Origin: Verrucomicrobiota bacterium | GTDB lineage: Bacteria > Verrucomicrobiota > Kiritimatiellia > JAAZAB01 | Assembly: GCA_018896395.1 (NCBI GenBank) | Contig: JAHIMN010000053.1 | Span: forward strand, 1 to 11,807 | DNA length: 11,807 bases | Direction: 5' to 3' | Shown here: one piece after another, positions 6,323-11,807 of the stretch | How the letters are laid out: the number at the start of each line of letters is the position of its first letter | Numbering within the stretch: position 1 is the stretch's first letter | Position numbers and translations under genes: made by a program | Notes under the pieces: model-generated | Database searches by the model: none | The model's input: only the letters and a program-made list of their open reading frames with translations | What the model was told of the DNA's origin: nothing

Positions 6323-7642
6323 TCATATTTCGTAGCCCGGCTGGCTACCCGCGCGCACATTTTGAATGAACGGGAGCAGGATCATGGCCAGGAGCAGCCC
6401 CAAACCAGCCCCCAGAAACAGCCCCTGATAGATACCGAAGGTCACCGGCCCCACGTCAACCGACAATGTCTGCCACGGGGAGTCCAAAATCAGACCTGCC
6501 AAAAACGGCGAGAGGGCGCACCCCATCATGCTGACCACCACCATGATGCTCATAAACATGATTTTTGCGCTGGCAGGAGCCATATGAAATATCTGGGCGG
6601 TGTTGGCCAGGCCGGCCACGGCCAGCGTGGCGCCCGCCACAATTTGAAGAACCGTCATACACGGCTTGGCATAGGCCATGGGCAACGATCCCACCAGAGC
6701 GATCAGCAGGGCGAGGCCACTCAAAACGACATGAACGCCCCAAAAAACCCGCCGGGTTCCAATCCGATCCATGATCCTACCGGCCAGCACCAGCGCCAGA
6801 ACACTACCCAGAACCGAGGCGGCATAAATCAGGGTATTATCGCGCGTTGAAAAACCAAGATGCCTCATATAGAGCACCAGCGGCTGGGTCAGAAACCCCG
6901 CCAGGAACATTAACAGCATGAAATACCCGCTGAAAATCAGGATATCCTTGCGCTTCAAAAAATAGGCGATATCCTCCCGCCAAGCGTTGGCAACCATGGC
7001 GGTTTTCAAACGATCCGGAATCCGCGCGACAAATGGTTGCCGTACCAGTTGCAGTGCGGTTACCACGCCGAATACGACGACGAATTTCCACACCGCCGCA
7101 TCTTGCCCCAGGAAGATGCCGGCCAGCACGCTGAGCCCGAAATAGGCCACGCTCCAGATGGCTCGCAGATTCCCAAAAAATCGGCCCAGCTGGCGCGTTG
7201 GCACGACATCATGAAGCAGAGGATACCAGAAGGTCGAGCCCGCAAACAACAGCAACTGGCTAAAAAACAGAGAGACCAGGACGATCCAAACTGTCAACGG
7301 GCGCGCCCCTATCCAGAGTGCGGCCAACAGGGCGACACCCACCGGCAGGGCAGACAGGGTCCAGCAAGTTTGCAAAAACCGTTTACCCTGCGCCGGTTTG
7401 ATAAACACCGAAACGGGAATTTGAACGAGAATCATCAGCCCAACGATGCTGGCGGGAAGCATTGCCTGCAAATCAGATCCGCCCAGTTTGATAATAAAGA
7501 GCGGGCAAATGGCAGAAGCACCGATGAATAACTGCAGATGGACCCCCGCAACCTGTGACATGAATGCCAGACGCATGCCGCGTGTTTGCTGGGCTTGCGT
7601 AAGTCCGATATCCTGACGCGAAGATAAAGCTTCCGAACTCAT
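6323..7642 (-). CDS. Major facilitator superfamily (MFS) transporter
   Basis: The 439-residue product is hydrophobic throughout, with about twelve predicted membrane helices (roughly 30-51, 61-81, 92-112, 117-139, 161-179, 185-205, 233-258, 270-290, 299-320, 328-348, 362-386, 400-426). MFS motif A occurs as GRIMDRIGTRR (288-298) in the loop between helices 8 and 9; the matching loop 2-3 is degenerate (IKPAQGKR). A polar loop with charged residues (206-232) divides the halves. Substrate cannot be predicted. The start at 7642 has no visible Shine-Dalgarno; an alternative is Met23 at 7576. It stands apart from ftsQ by 265 bp and from the upstream gene by about 95 bp, so it need not be cotranscribed with either. 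Confidence 0.85.
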   Translation of the reverse strand: MSSEALSSRQDIGLTQAQQTRGMRLAFMSQVAGVHLQLFIGASAICPLFIIKLGGSDLQAMLPASIVGLMILVQIPVSVFIKPAQGKRFLQTCWTLSALPVGVALLAALWIGARPLTVWIVLVSLFFSQLLLFAGSTFWYPLLHDVVPTRQLGRFFGNLRAIWSVAYFGLSVLAGIFLGQDAAVWKFVVVFGVVTALQLVRQPFVARIPDRLKTAMVANAWREDIAYFLKRKDILIFSGYFMLLMFLAGFLTQPLVLYMRHLGFSTRDNTLIYAASVLGSVLALVLAGRIMDRIGTRRVFWGVHVVLSGLALLIALVGSLPMAYAKPCMTVLQIVAGATLAVAGLANTAQIFHMAPASAKIMFMSIMVVVSMMGCALSPFLAGLILDSPWQTLSVDVGPVTFGIYQGLFLGAGLGLLLAMILLPFIQNVRAGSQPGYEI

Positions 7643-7645
7643 GCG

Positions 7646-7673
7646 ATTTTATTGTGCATGAAAACGCGATCAA
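7646..7673 (-). promoter_or_regulatory. Weak candidate promoter for the MFS gene
   Basis: Minus-strand TTGATC (7673-7668), a 16-base spacer and TAAAAT (7651-7646) resemble a sigma70 promoter. The -10 box lies only three bases before the ATG at 7642, so transcription would start at or after that codon. If real, it implies a downstream start such as Met23. Confidence 0.25.
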
Positions 7674-7736
7674 ATCAAGAGAATACCGCGACCGTGGCGG
7701 ATCCGAACAGTGCAGGCAATGGTGCGGCGGGGAGTC

Positions 7737-8420
7737 TTAGGCATCAATCGGCGCCATGAGATAGCGACCCAATTCCTCAAACCGTTCCTTATGGGTCCGG
7801 TAAAAAGGAAGCAGTTTCTGGTATGCGCTTACTTTTTGAATATCTTTCACTTCGCGGACCTGGATATCCGAGGGCATGTTTGGCCGGATGACATGATAGG
7901 CCCCAATGAGCAGCATGCCGGTTTGATTTTCAGGCAAGGTTTGCGCAATCTGCCCGGCGATGAAACGATCGCGTTGCGCCAGCAGGCGATTCTTGACAAA
8001 CTTATATTTCATGAAGGCGATGAGCTTGACCGTCGTGGACTTCGTCTGCGTCATGGCCAATAGGCGGTCGCGTTCCTGCTTAACCAGGGCAAAATCCTCG
8101 GTTTTGACGAGAACAGCGCCGCGGCGGAGGAGCCGGTCCACCAACTCGTAATTCTGACTGCCGGCCTTGACGCCCGCCTCAACAATTTTTTGTCCGACTT
8201 CGCCGTCGGTGATCATGCCATCCTGGTAAAGCTTCATGCCCGCCACGTTGACGGAATCACACCAAGCGGCAATGACCCTCCAGAATCCTTCCACGGTGAG
8301 GCGGTGCTGGGTCCAAAGATCTTCGCCCAGCCCGGCGATGCCCCGCCGGTTTACCGCCAGGGCCAGCGAACCTAAGTCGGCACTGGTATGGATGATCGGA
8401 ACGTATAATAGTGTTCTCAT
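7737..8420 (-). CDS. Conserved hypothetical protein with TraB/GumN-like motifs
   Basis: The 227-residue product has no signal peptide or membrane segment. I do not know a named family member. Three features recall the TraB/GumN/ChaN-like fold: an N-terminal strand ending in His (YVPIIHTSAD, His11), QRDRFIAGQI (149-158) in the place of the ERN-x2-MA-x-I motif, and MLLIGAYHV (169-177) in the place of VVVGAGHL. A KTED motif (106-109) lies between. Some members of that fold are proposed metal-dependent hydrolases, so His11, Arg150/Asp151 and His176 may be an active site. This is inference from motif spacing. The start at 8420 has an excellent AGGAGGA (8425-8431) four bases before it. The GxxExxY cassette lies immediately upstream; the MFS gene lies about 95 bp downstream. 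Confidence 0.7.
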   Translation of the reverse strand: MRTLLYVPIIHTSADLGSLALAVNRRGIAGLGEDLWTQHRLTVEGFWRVIAAWCDSVNVAGMKLYQDGMITDGEVGQKIVEAGVKAGSQNYELVDRLLRRGAVLVKTEDFALVKQERDRLLAMTQTKSTTVKLIAFMKYKFVKNRLLAQRDRFIAGQIAQTLPENQTGMLLIGAYHVIRPNMPSDIQVREVKDIQKVSAYQKLLPFYRTHKERFEELGRYLMAPIDA

Positions 8421-8441
8421 AATGTCCTCCTGCGAAGATTC

Positions 8442-8471
8442 TTACCACGGATTACACTGATGGCACGGATA
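8442..8471 (+). repeat. Left inverted repeat of the GxxExxY cassette (CACGGAT family)
   Basis: Three 9-bp units CACGGATTA, CACTGATGG, CACGGATA follow TTAC. It differs from the right repeat at two positions (17 and 22). It lies 11 bases beyond the ribosome binding site of the downstream hypothetical gene, so it sits in that gene's leader. Confidence 0.9.
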
Positions 8472-8478
8472 GCCAGCT

Positions 8479-8850
8479 TCATCTCACCACCCGTTTCCAT
8501 TGCAGTTTCGCGTACTTGAAGTTCAGCAGTAAGGCAAGTCGTAGTCCTGTCAGGGCCAAGTAGCCTGTCATTTGTGCCAAATGGGTTTCGTTGAACGCTG
8601 ACACGACCTTTGGATCAGCGATGACGAGGTTGTCGACAATCAGGTCTGGAATCAGCCTGCCGATTTCACGCCCCTTGTACTCAACCTTGAACACCTTCTG
8701 CTGATTGACCGAATGACCGCGCTCTAACAATTCGATGACAAGCGCGCTTTCATAGAGCTTTTCGTCAAGACCTGGCTTTAACTCGTTCAAGACCGCCATC
8801 GCTGCGCCTAAAATATGTTCACTCAATGCTTCGTGAATCAATTTTCCCAT
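8479..8850 (-). CDS. GxxExxY family protein (PDDEXK-like, PF13366 type)
   Basis: The 123-residue product carries the name-giving motif as G27-L-D-E30-K-L-Y33, then VEYKGREIG (56-64), PDLIVDNLVIADPK (68-81), FNETHLAQM and GYLALTGLRLALLLNF near the C-terminus. This family is related to the PD-(D/E)XK nuclease fold; here Pro68-Asp69 and Asp79-x-Lys81 occupy the catalytic positions, with Asp in place of the commoner Glu. Biological function is not established. A TTG at 8889 would extend the frame, but it would add KIFTTDYTDDTD, which is just translated inverted repeat, so ATG 8850 is chosen. No good Shine-Dalgarno precedes it; the sequence before it is repeat (CACGGAT). It lies directly downstream of a receiver-domain gene. 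Confidence 0.85.
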   Translation of the reverse strand: MGKLIHEALSEHILGAAMAVLNELKPGLDEKLYESALVIELLERGHSVNQQKVFKVEYKGREIGRLIPDLIVDNLVIADPKVVSAFNETHLAQMTGYLALTGLRLALLLNFKYAKLQWKRVVR

Positions 8851-8879
8851 ATCCGTGTCATCCGTGTAATCCGTGGTAA
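8850..8879 (-). repeat. Right inverted repeat of the GxxExxY cassette (CACGGAT family)
   Basis: Read on the minus strand it has units CACGGATTA, CACGGATGA, CACGGATA. Its inner last base is the A of the GxxExxY start codon. Its outer edge is seven bases from the stop codon of the receiver gene (8886-8888). Confidence 0.9.
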
Positions 8880-8885
8880 ATATTT

Positions 8886-9296
8886 TCAAGCGGTGATTTT
8901 CTTGATCACCTTCAAGATGTCATCCATGGTGAACGGCTTATAGAGGATGTCATAAGCCCCCGCGCTGATGGCGGCATTCACTAAATCCTGGACAAAAAAG
9001 CCGGTCATCATAACCGCTGTTGCCGCGGGCTGTATCTTCTTGATAGCCTTATAAACTTCCACCCCGTTCATATCAGGCAGGCATATATCCATGAAAACAA
9101 TATTCACCTTATGCGCTTTGACGCTTGCGATCGCTTCATCGGCGTCCTGGGCGCAGAGCGCATGATAGCCCTCATCACACAGGGCGGCGGCCAGCGCTTC
9201 GCGCAAATCCTGATCATCTTCCACGATCAATATTGTGATTTGGCGCTTGCCCTCTTTAAGCGGTTTTTTCAATTTCTTTGCGGTTACCCTGCGCAT
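8886..9296 (-). CDS. Single-domain response regulator (CheY-like receiver)
   Basis: The 136-residue product is a receiver domain with a basic 19-residue N-terminal extension (RRVTAKKLKKPLKEGKR). It keeps the acidic pocket ED D (Glu26, Asp27, Asp28), the phosphate-accepting Asp70 in FMDICLPD, Thr98 in MMTG and Lys120 in YKPF. There is no output domain, so it should act by binding a partner or as a phosphorelay intermediate. The start at 9296 has GAGG nine bases upstream (9306-9309). It is on the same strand as the kinase and the GYF/receiver gene, but a repeat-rich 277-bp gap divides it from the latter. The stop lies seven bases before the GxxExxY inverted repeat. Confidence 0.92.
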   Translation of the reverse strand: MRRVTAKKLKKPLKEGKRQITILIVEDDQDLREALAAALCDEGYHALCAQDADEAIASVKAHKVNIVFMDICLPDMNGVEVYKAIKKIQPAATAVMMTGFFVQDLVNAAISAGAYDILYKPFTMDDILKVIKKITA

Positions 9297-9337
9297 TGAT
9301 TATTTCCTCGTGAATACCTGGTTTTTCTGACAAGATT

Positions 9338-9459
9338 TTACCACGGATGGCACGGATATCACTGATATCGAAAGGATTTCCAAAGAGACAGGGATCTTCA
9401 TCCGTGCAATCCGTCTTCGTCGCGGCGACTACGCCGAGACATGTCAGTGTCCGTGGTTT
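9338..9459. repeat. CACGGAT-family inverted-pair element without a gene
   Basis: The left arm (9338-9366) reads TTACCACGGATGGCACGGAT then ATCACTGAT. The right side has two inverted pieces: 9399-9413 (ATCCGTGCAATCCGT) and 9441-9459, which on the other strand reads AAACCACGGACACTGACAT. Between them lies GTCGCGGCGAC (about 9419-9429), a perfect short palindrome. The element lies just upstream of the receiver gene and inside the gene-free stretch 9297-9573. Confidence 0.65.
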
Positions 9460-9523
9460 CTCCATCTTTCGCTTTGGTAACGGCTTTCCTCCATGGAAGG
9501 CGGACAAGTGCCGCGCCAGGTAA

Positions 9524-9559
9524 CCCGCCTGCATCGCTGGGCGAAGCACTGCGGGCAGG
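9524..9559. repeat. GC-rich hairpin repeat (second copy)
   Basis: CCCGCCTGCA (9524-9533) and TGCGGGCAGG (9550-9559) form a stem with nine of ten positions paired (one wobble). It is the same family as the copies at 285-352. It lies 14 bases beyond the GYF/receiver stop codon, so it may also stop or protect the kinase-receiver transcript, although no T-run follows. Confidence 0.65.
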
Positions 9560-9573
9560 TCTGCGGTGAGTAA

Positions 9574-10194
9574 TTACTTTCCCTTATGAAGCCGCCTTAT
9601 TCTCTTTAAAATATCGCTCTCGGTAAAGGGCTTGTCAATGAAACCGTAGGCGCCCTTCTGCATGGCCTCTTCTCTTCGGTCCTCACTGCCATAGGCCGAA
9701 ATGATGTTCACAATGGTCTTCGGACATAGTCGCCTGATTGCAGAAAGGATATTTATGCCATCGCCATCGGGCAGTTTCAAATCTAAAAAAACCAGGTCAG
9801 GCAAATCCTTTTTTATACAAACCATACCTTCTCGCCTGGTATTGGCCGTCGCCACATGATACCCCTTCGCGCTTATGGCATCGGATAAAAGCAAACACAG
9901 ATCCTTCTCGTCATCTATGATCAAAATATTCTTGATCAGCTTCCGTTGCGGAACAACCTGCGCTTGCATCTTCGTTCGTTTTATTTTTCTTAACTGGAGC
10001 TTTTCCCAGCGCTCGAAAAATGACGCCAGTTCCGGGAGTTCTTCGGGTTTACGCCAACCCGAAAAACCACTGCGCCAGACCATGGTCTCGCCGCGTTTGA
10101 TCTTGCCCGCGGAAATCCAGCTTTTAAATCGGGAATGATAAATCACTCGATATATTTCCGCCCCTCTTCTGATATCCCATTTGATTTCTTGCAT
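9574..10194 (-). CDS. GYF-like domain fused to a response regulator receiver
   Basis: The 206-residue product has two parts. Residues about 4-60 (KWDIRRGAEIYR, GKIKRGETMVWRSGFSGWRK, PELASFF) resemble the GYF_2/DUF4339 type, with the WRSGFSGW core. A Lys/Arg-rich linker (61-88) follows, then a receiver: Asp94, Asp95, Glu96; phosphate-accepting Asp138 in FLDLKLPD; Ser166; Lys188 in DKPF. No DNA-binding domain is present. GYF-type domains bind peptides, so signalling through protein contact is a reasonable inference. The start at 10194 has GGAGG (10200-10204) five bases before it. The kinase gene stop lies 15 bases upstream, so the two are almost surely one transcript and a cognate pair. Confidence 0.85.
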   Translation of the reverse strand: MQEIKWDIRRGAEIYRVIYHSRFKSWISAGKIKRGETMVWRSGFSGWRKPEELPELASFFERWEKLQLRKIKRTKMQAQVVPQRKLIKNILIIDDEKDLCLLLSDAISAKGYHVATANTRREGMVCIKKDLPDLVFLDLKLPDGDGINILSAIRRLCPKTIVNIISAYGSEDRREEAMQKGAYGFIDKPFTESDILKRIRRLHKGK

Positions 10195-10209
10195 AAGTGC
10201 CTCCGGGGA

Positions 10210-11289
10210 TTATCTAACGGGCAGGGAAACGGTAAAGGTCGTCCCCGCCTTCAGCTTGCTTTCGACCTCGATCGTGCCGTGGTGGCTGACAATGACTCCA
10301 TAGCAGATCGCTAATCCCAACCCCACACCGCCCTGTTTGGAGCTGAAAAAGGGGTCGAATATCCGGATAACATCACCATCCGGAATGCCCTTGCCCGTAT
10401 CTTGAATCTTCACCACAAAAACGTTTTCATTATACTCAGTCATAATCGTCAATTGGCCGGCCTTAGGCATCGCTTCAACCGCATTAATGATCAGGTTCAA
10501 CAAGGCGCGCTCCATCTGTTCTTTATCTATGCTTATTATGGCTGGTTTGGAGGTAAATCTTTTGGCTACTTTTATTTTCTGCGACGCAATTTTAGTCCTG
10601 GTGGACTCTAAAACATTTGCCAGGAGTTTGTGGATATCACAGGCGCGCATATCAAGCTTGGGCGGTCGCGCGCAGTTTAACAGTTCCGTAATTAAATAAT
10701 TAATCCTTTCGGCATTGCGCAAAACAATCTCAACATGTTTCACGTTGGGGTCGTTCGCTTTAATGGCTTTGGCAAGCCGTTGCACGGACATGATCACATT
10801 AGTCAGGGGATTTCTGATCTCGTGGGCGATACTGGCGGCGATCCGGCCGGTAAAGGCTAACTTCTCGGAGCGGACCACATCATCCTTGCTGGCGCGCAGG
10901 TCGGCATAGGAACTTTCCAGTTTTTTCCGGGATTGGGTAAGTTCATAAATCAAGGTCCTTGTCTTACTCATATCCCTGGCGCTGAAAATAATACTATGGA
11001 GCGCGGCCTGGCGGTCGCGCCGCGCGGTGATATTGACATGCACGGGAATTTCTTTTTCCCGCCGGTCCACATAGATCATCTCATAATTCTCCAAAGGGAG
11101 GTTAGCCGTTATTTTCTCGAGGGAGAAATTTCTGCATACCTTACCCATCGGCCGGCCCAGCAGATCTTCTTTGCGGCCACAACCTAAAAGGTTAAGCGCC
11201 GCCAGATTGATTTCCGTGATCAGGCCCTCGGGGGACGATATAATCACGTTATCAATCAAATCATCAAAAGGACTGGCCTGATTATTCAT
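10210..11289 (-). CDS. PAS domain sensor histidine kinase (NtrB/AtoS-like)
   Basis: From ATG 11289 the product has 359 residues. A PAS domain (about 5-110) senses an unknown signal; no membrane helix or signal peptide precedes it, so the kinase is probably cytosolic. A short coiled coil (about 110-145) leads to the H-box SIAHEIRNPLTN (153-164, phosphorylated His156). The catalytic domain shows the N-box NLIINAVEAM (265-274), the G1 box DTGKGIP (297-303), the F-box IFDPFFSSK (310-318) and the G2 box GVGLGLAI (321-328). The frame opens earlier at 11337, but that region carries the promoter-like sequence at 11309-11337, and GGAGG (11295-11299) sits five bases before ATG 11289. The product should phosphorylate the adjacent receivers. 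It is transcribed away from ddl across a 334-bp gap. Confidence 0.93.
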   Translation of the reverse strand: MNNQASPFDDLIDNVIISSPEGLITEINLAALNLLGCGRKEDLLGRPMGKVCRNFSLEKITANLPLENYEMIYVDRREKEIPVHVNITARRDRQAALHSIIFSARDMSKTRTLIYELTQSRKKLESSYADLRASKDDVVRSEKLAFTGRIAASIAHEIRNPLTNVIMSVQRLAKAIKANDPNVKHVEIVLRNAERINYLITELLNCARPPKLDMRACDIHKLLANVLESTRTKIASQKIKVAKRFTSKPAIISIDKEQMERALLNLIINAVEAMPKAGQLTIMTEYNENVFVVKIQDTGKGIPDGDVIRIFDPFFSSKQGGVGLGLAICYGVIVSHHGTIEVESKLKAGTTFTVSLPVR

Positions 11290-11294
11290 AGTTG

Positions 11295-11299
11295 CCTCC
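11295..11299 (-). promoter_or_regulatory. Kinase gene ribosome binding site (decides start)
   Basis: GGAGGCAACT precedes ATG 11289; the GYF/receiver gene has the nearly identical GGAGGCACTT before its ATG. This supports 11289 over the longer frame opening at 11337. Confidence 0.8.
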
Positions 11300-11308
11300 A
11301 TGCCTGCG

Positions 11309-11337
11309 ATCATAAGGGGTGCAACGGGGAAAAGCAA
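11309..11337 (-). promoter_or_regulatory. Putative promoter of the kinase-receiver operon
   Basis: Minus-strand TTGCTT (11337-11332), a 17-base spacer and TATGAT (11314-11309) resemble a sigma70 promoter, with a good -10 box and a weak -35 box. Transcription would begin near 11302 and leave a leader of about 13 bases with the Shine-Dalgarno. Confidence 0.45.
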
Positions 11338-11373
11338 GCGCGTTGTTATGTGTGGATTTTGTAACTACTCACA

Positions 11374-11598
11374 TGTTCAGTGTTCGGTGTTCGGTGTTCG
11401 GAGAAGCATGCTGATGAACCAGAAGATAACAGGCAAGACTTATTTGGAGTGCACTCGAATGCTCAATGGTCTCGATAAGTCGCTTGAACGGCACCCACCC
11501 AGGCAGGAACGCCGTTGGGCCGGCGAGTATGGCGAGCCACAGGAAATACTACCTCCGGGTTGGCCTCTATCCCCGAACACCGAACACTGAACACCTCC
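11374..11598. repeat. GTTCGGT-type inverted-pair element between ddl and the kinase
   Basis: The left arm (11374-11402) has heptads GTTCAGT, GTTCGGT, GTTCGGT, GTTCGGA. The right arm (11571-11598) is the inverted form. A 21-bp stretch (11374-11394 against the reverse complement of 11573-11593) is identical. The roughly 170-bp interior shows no protein I recognise on either strand. With short flanks it makes up the whole gene-free stretch 11338-11623. Confidence 0.75.
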
Positions 11599-11623
11599 CA
11601 CACCTTGCGAGTTGCTATCTTTG

Positions 11624-11807
11624 TTACTCCACGGAAGCCGTGCGCAGGATGCGGTCGCAGAGGGCGGGAAATGGCAAGCCCGCGACACGGGCGGCTTTGG
11701 GCAGGAGGCTGGTTTCGGTGAACCCGGGGATCGTGTTCAACTCCAGGACGAACATCCGGCCAGCGGGGCTCATCCGCAAATCCACGCGCCCCAGGCCGCG
11801 CCCGTCA
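11624..11807 (-). CDS. ddl: D-alanine--D-alanine ligase, C-terminal end (partial)
   Basis: Sixty codons and a TAA (11624-11626) are present; the rest lies beyond the window. The peptide GRGLGRVDLRMSPAGRMFV, LELNTIPGFTETSLLPKAAR, VAGLPFPALCDRIL matches the C-terminal ATP-grasp end of Ddl. It includes the RVD strand and the LELNTIPGFT segment that binds the Mg2+ ions and the D-Ala substrate; E-x-N-T-x-PG is the family hallmark. Ddl joins two D-alanines with ATP for peptidoglycan precursor synthesis in the cytosol. It normally lies directly before ftsQ in dcw clusters; here ftsQ is about 5.6 kb away on the same strand. Confidence 0.93.
   Translation of the reverse strand, partial: DGRGLGRVDLRMSPAGRMFVLELNTIPGFTETSLLPKAARVAGLPFPALCDRILRTASVE

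Larger units (their letters stand above)
8442..8879 (-). mobile_element. Putative mobile cassette: GxxExxY gene between 30-bp inverted repeats
   Basis: A 438-bp unit is bounded by near-perfect inverted repeats: 8442-8471 and the reverse complement of 8850-8879 match at 28 of 30 positions, sharing TTACCACGGATTACAC at the outer end. The only gene inside runs from the inner edge of one repeat (ATG at 8850) to eight bases from the other (TGA ending at 8479). No target-site duplication is obvious: GAAGATTC lies outside on the left and ATATTTTC on the right. No transposase is encoded, so movement, if any, would be in trans or by an unknown mechanism. Confidence 0.55.

Noticed and set aside
8442..9459. 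CRISPR-like array from repeated CACGGAT units
   Set aside because: Units are 9 bp, degenerate and arranged as inverted pairs; there are no regular unique spacers and no cas genes.
9256..9549. Minus-strand frame of 97 codons between the two receiver genes
   Set aside because: It is composed largely of translated repeats and overlaps the receiver gene start; no family resemblance.
11290..11337. Longer kinase start at 11337
   Set aside because: It would translate through a likely promoter, has no good ribosome binding site, and the ATG at 11289 has an optimal GGAGG.
11300..11590. Plus-strand frame of 96 codons inside the ddl-kinase gap
   Set aside because: It begins within the kinase promoter region and includes both repeat arms; no recognisable protein family.

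Overview
The window looks like chromosomal DNA from an uncultivated, GC-rich bacterium. A PVC-superphylum or similar lineage (Kiritimatiellota, Verrucomicrobiota, Lentisphaerota, Omnitrophota) is my best guess. It rests on the style of the division genes, a uroporphyrinogen-decarboxylase-type tail, a GYF-like/receiver fusion protein and many degenerate intergenic microrepeats. This is inference; no marker here fixes the phylum.

Layout: the last 37 codons of a uroporphyrinogen decarboxylase-family gene on the plus strand (1-111) face a long run of minus-strand genes. Read in their own direction (high to low coordinates) these are: the C-terminus of D-Ala-D-Ala ligase (ddl, 11807-11624); a PAS/HisKA/HATPase sensor kinase (11289-10210); a GYF-like domain fused to a receiver (10194-9574); a single-domain receiver (9296-8886); a GxxExxY-family gene (8850-8479) enclosed by 30-bp inverted repeats; a conserved hypothetical with TraB/GumN-like motifs (8420-7737); an MFS permease (7642-6323); ftsQ (6057-5158); ftsA (4983-3775); ftsZ (3778-2501); a family 2 glycosyltransferase (2489-1728); a pteridine-reductase-like SDR (1710-946); and dihydroneopterin aldolase folB (785-429).

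The core is the end of a division and cell wall (dcw) cluster. Ddl makes the D-Ala-D-Ala dipeptide of peptidoglycan, FtsQ links the periplasmic divisome, FtsA tethers FtsZ to the membrane, and FtsZ forms the ring. In the classical order ddl lies directly before ftsQ. Here about 5.6 kb carrying six genes (signalling, transport, repeat-borne cassette) sits between them, and a plausible sigma70-type promoter lies just before ftsQ, as if ftsQAZ has its own transcription start. The kinase and the GYF/receiver gene form a tight pair, and neither receiver protein has a visible DNA-binding domain. Downstream of ftsZ the strand continues into a glycosyltransferase and two pterin/folate genes.

The intergenic space is unusual. 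Several families of degenerate 7-9 bp microrepeats (CACGGATTA, CTGACCT, GTTCGGT, GTCTGTC, ATGGAGT types) occur here, and four elements consist of head-to-head inverted pairs enclosing about 65-380 bp. One encloses a complete GxxExxY gene and the others enclose no convincing gene. A separate 15-bp unit is tandemly repeated four times in frame inside the SDR gene. These repeat-bounded elements, above all the GxxExxY cassette at 8442-8879, are the best candidates for an undescribed mobile or genome-organising system. No rRNA, tRNA, CRISPR array, classical transposase or integrase was seen.
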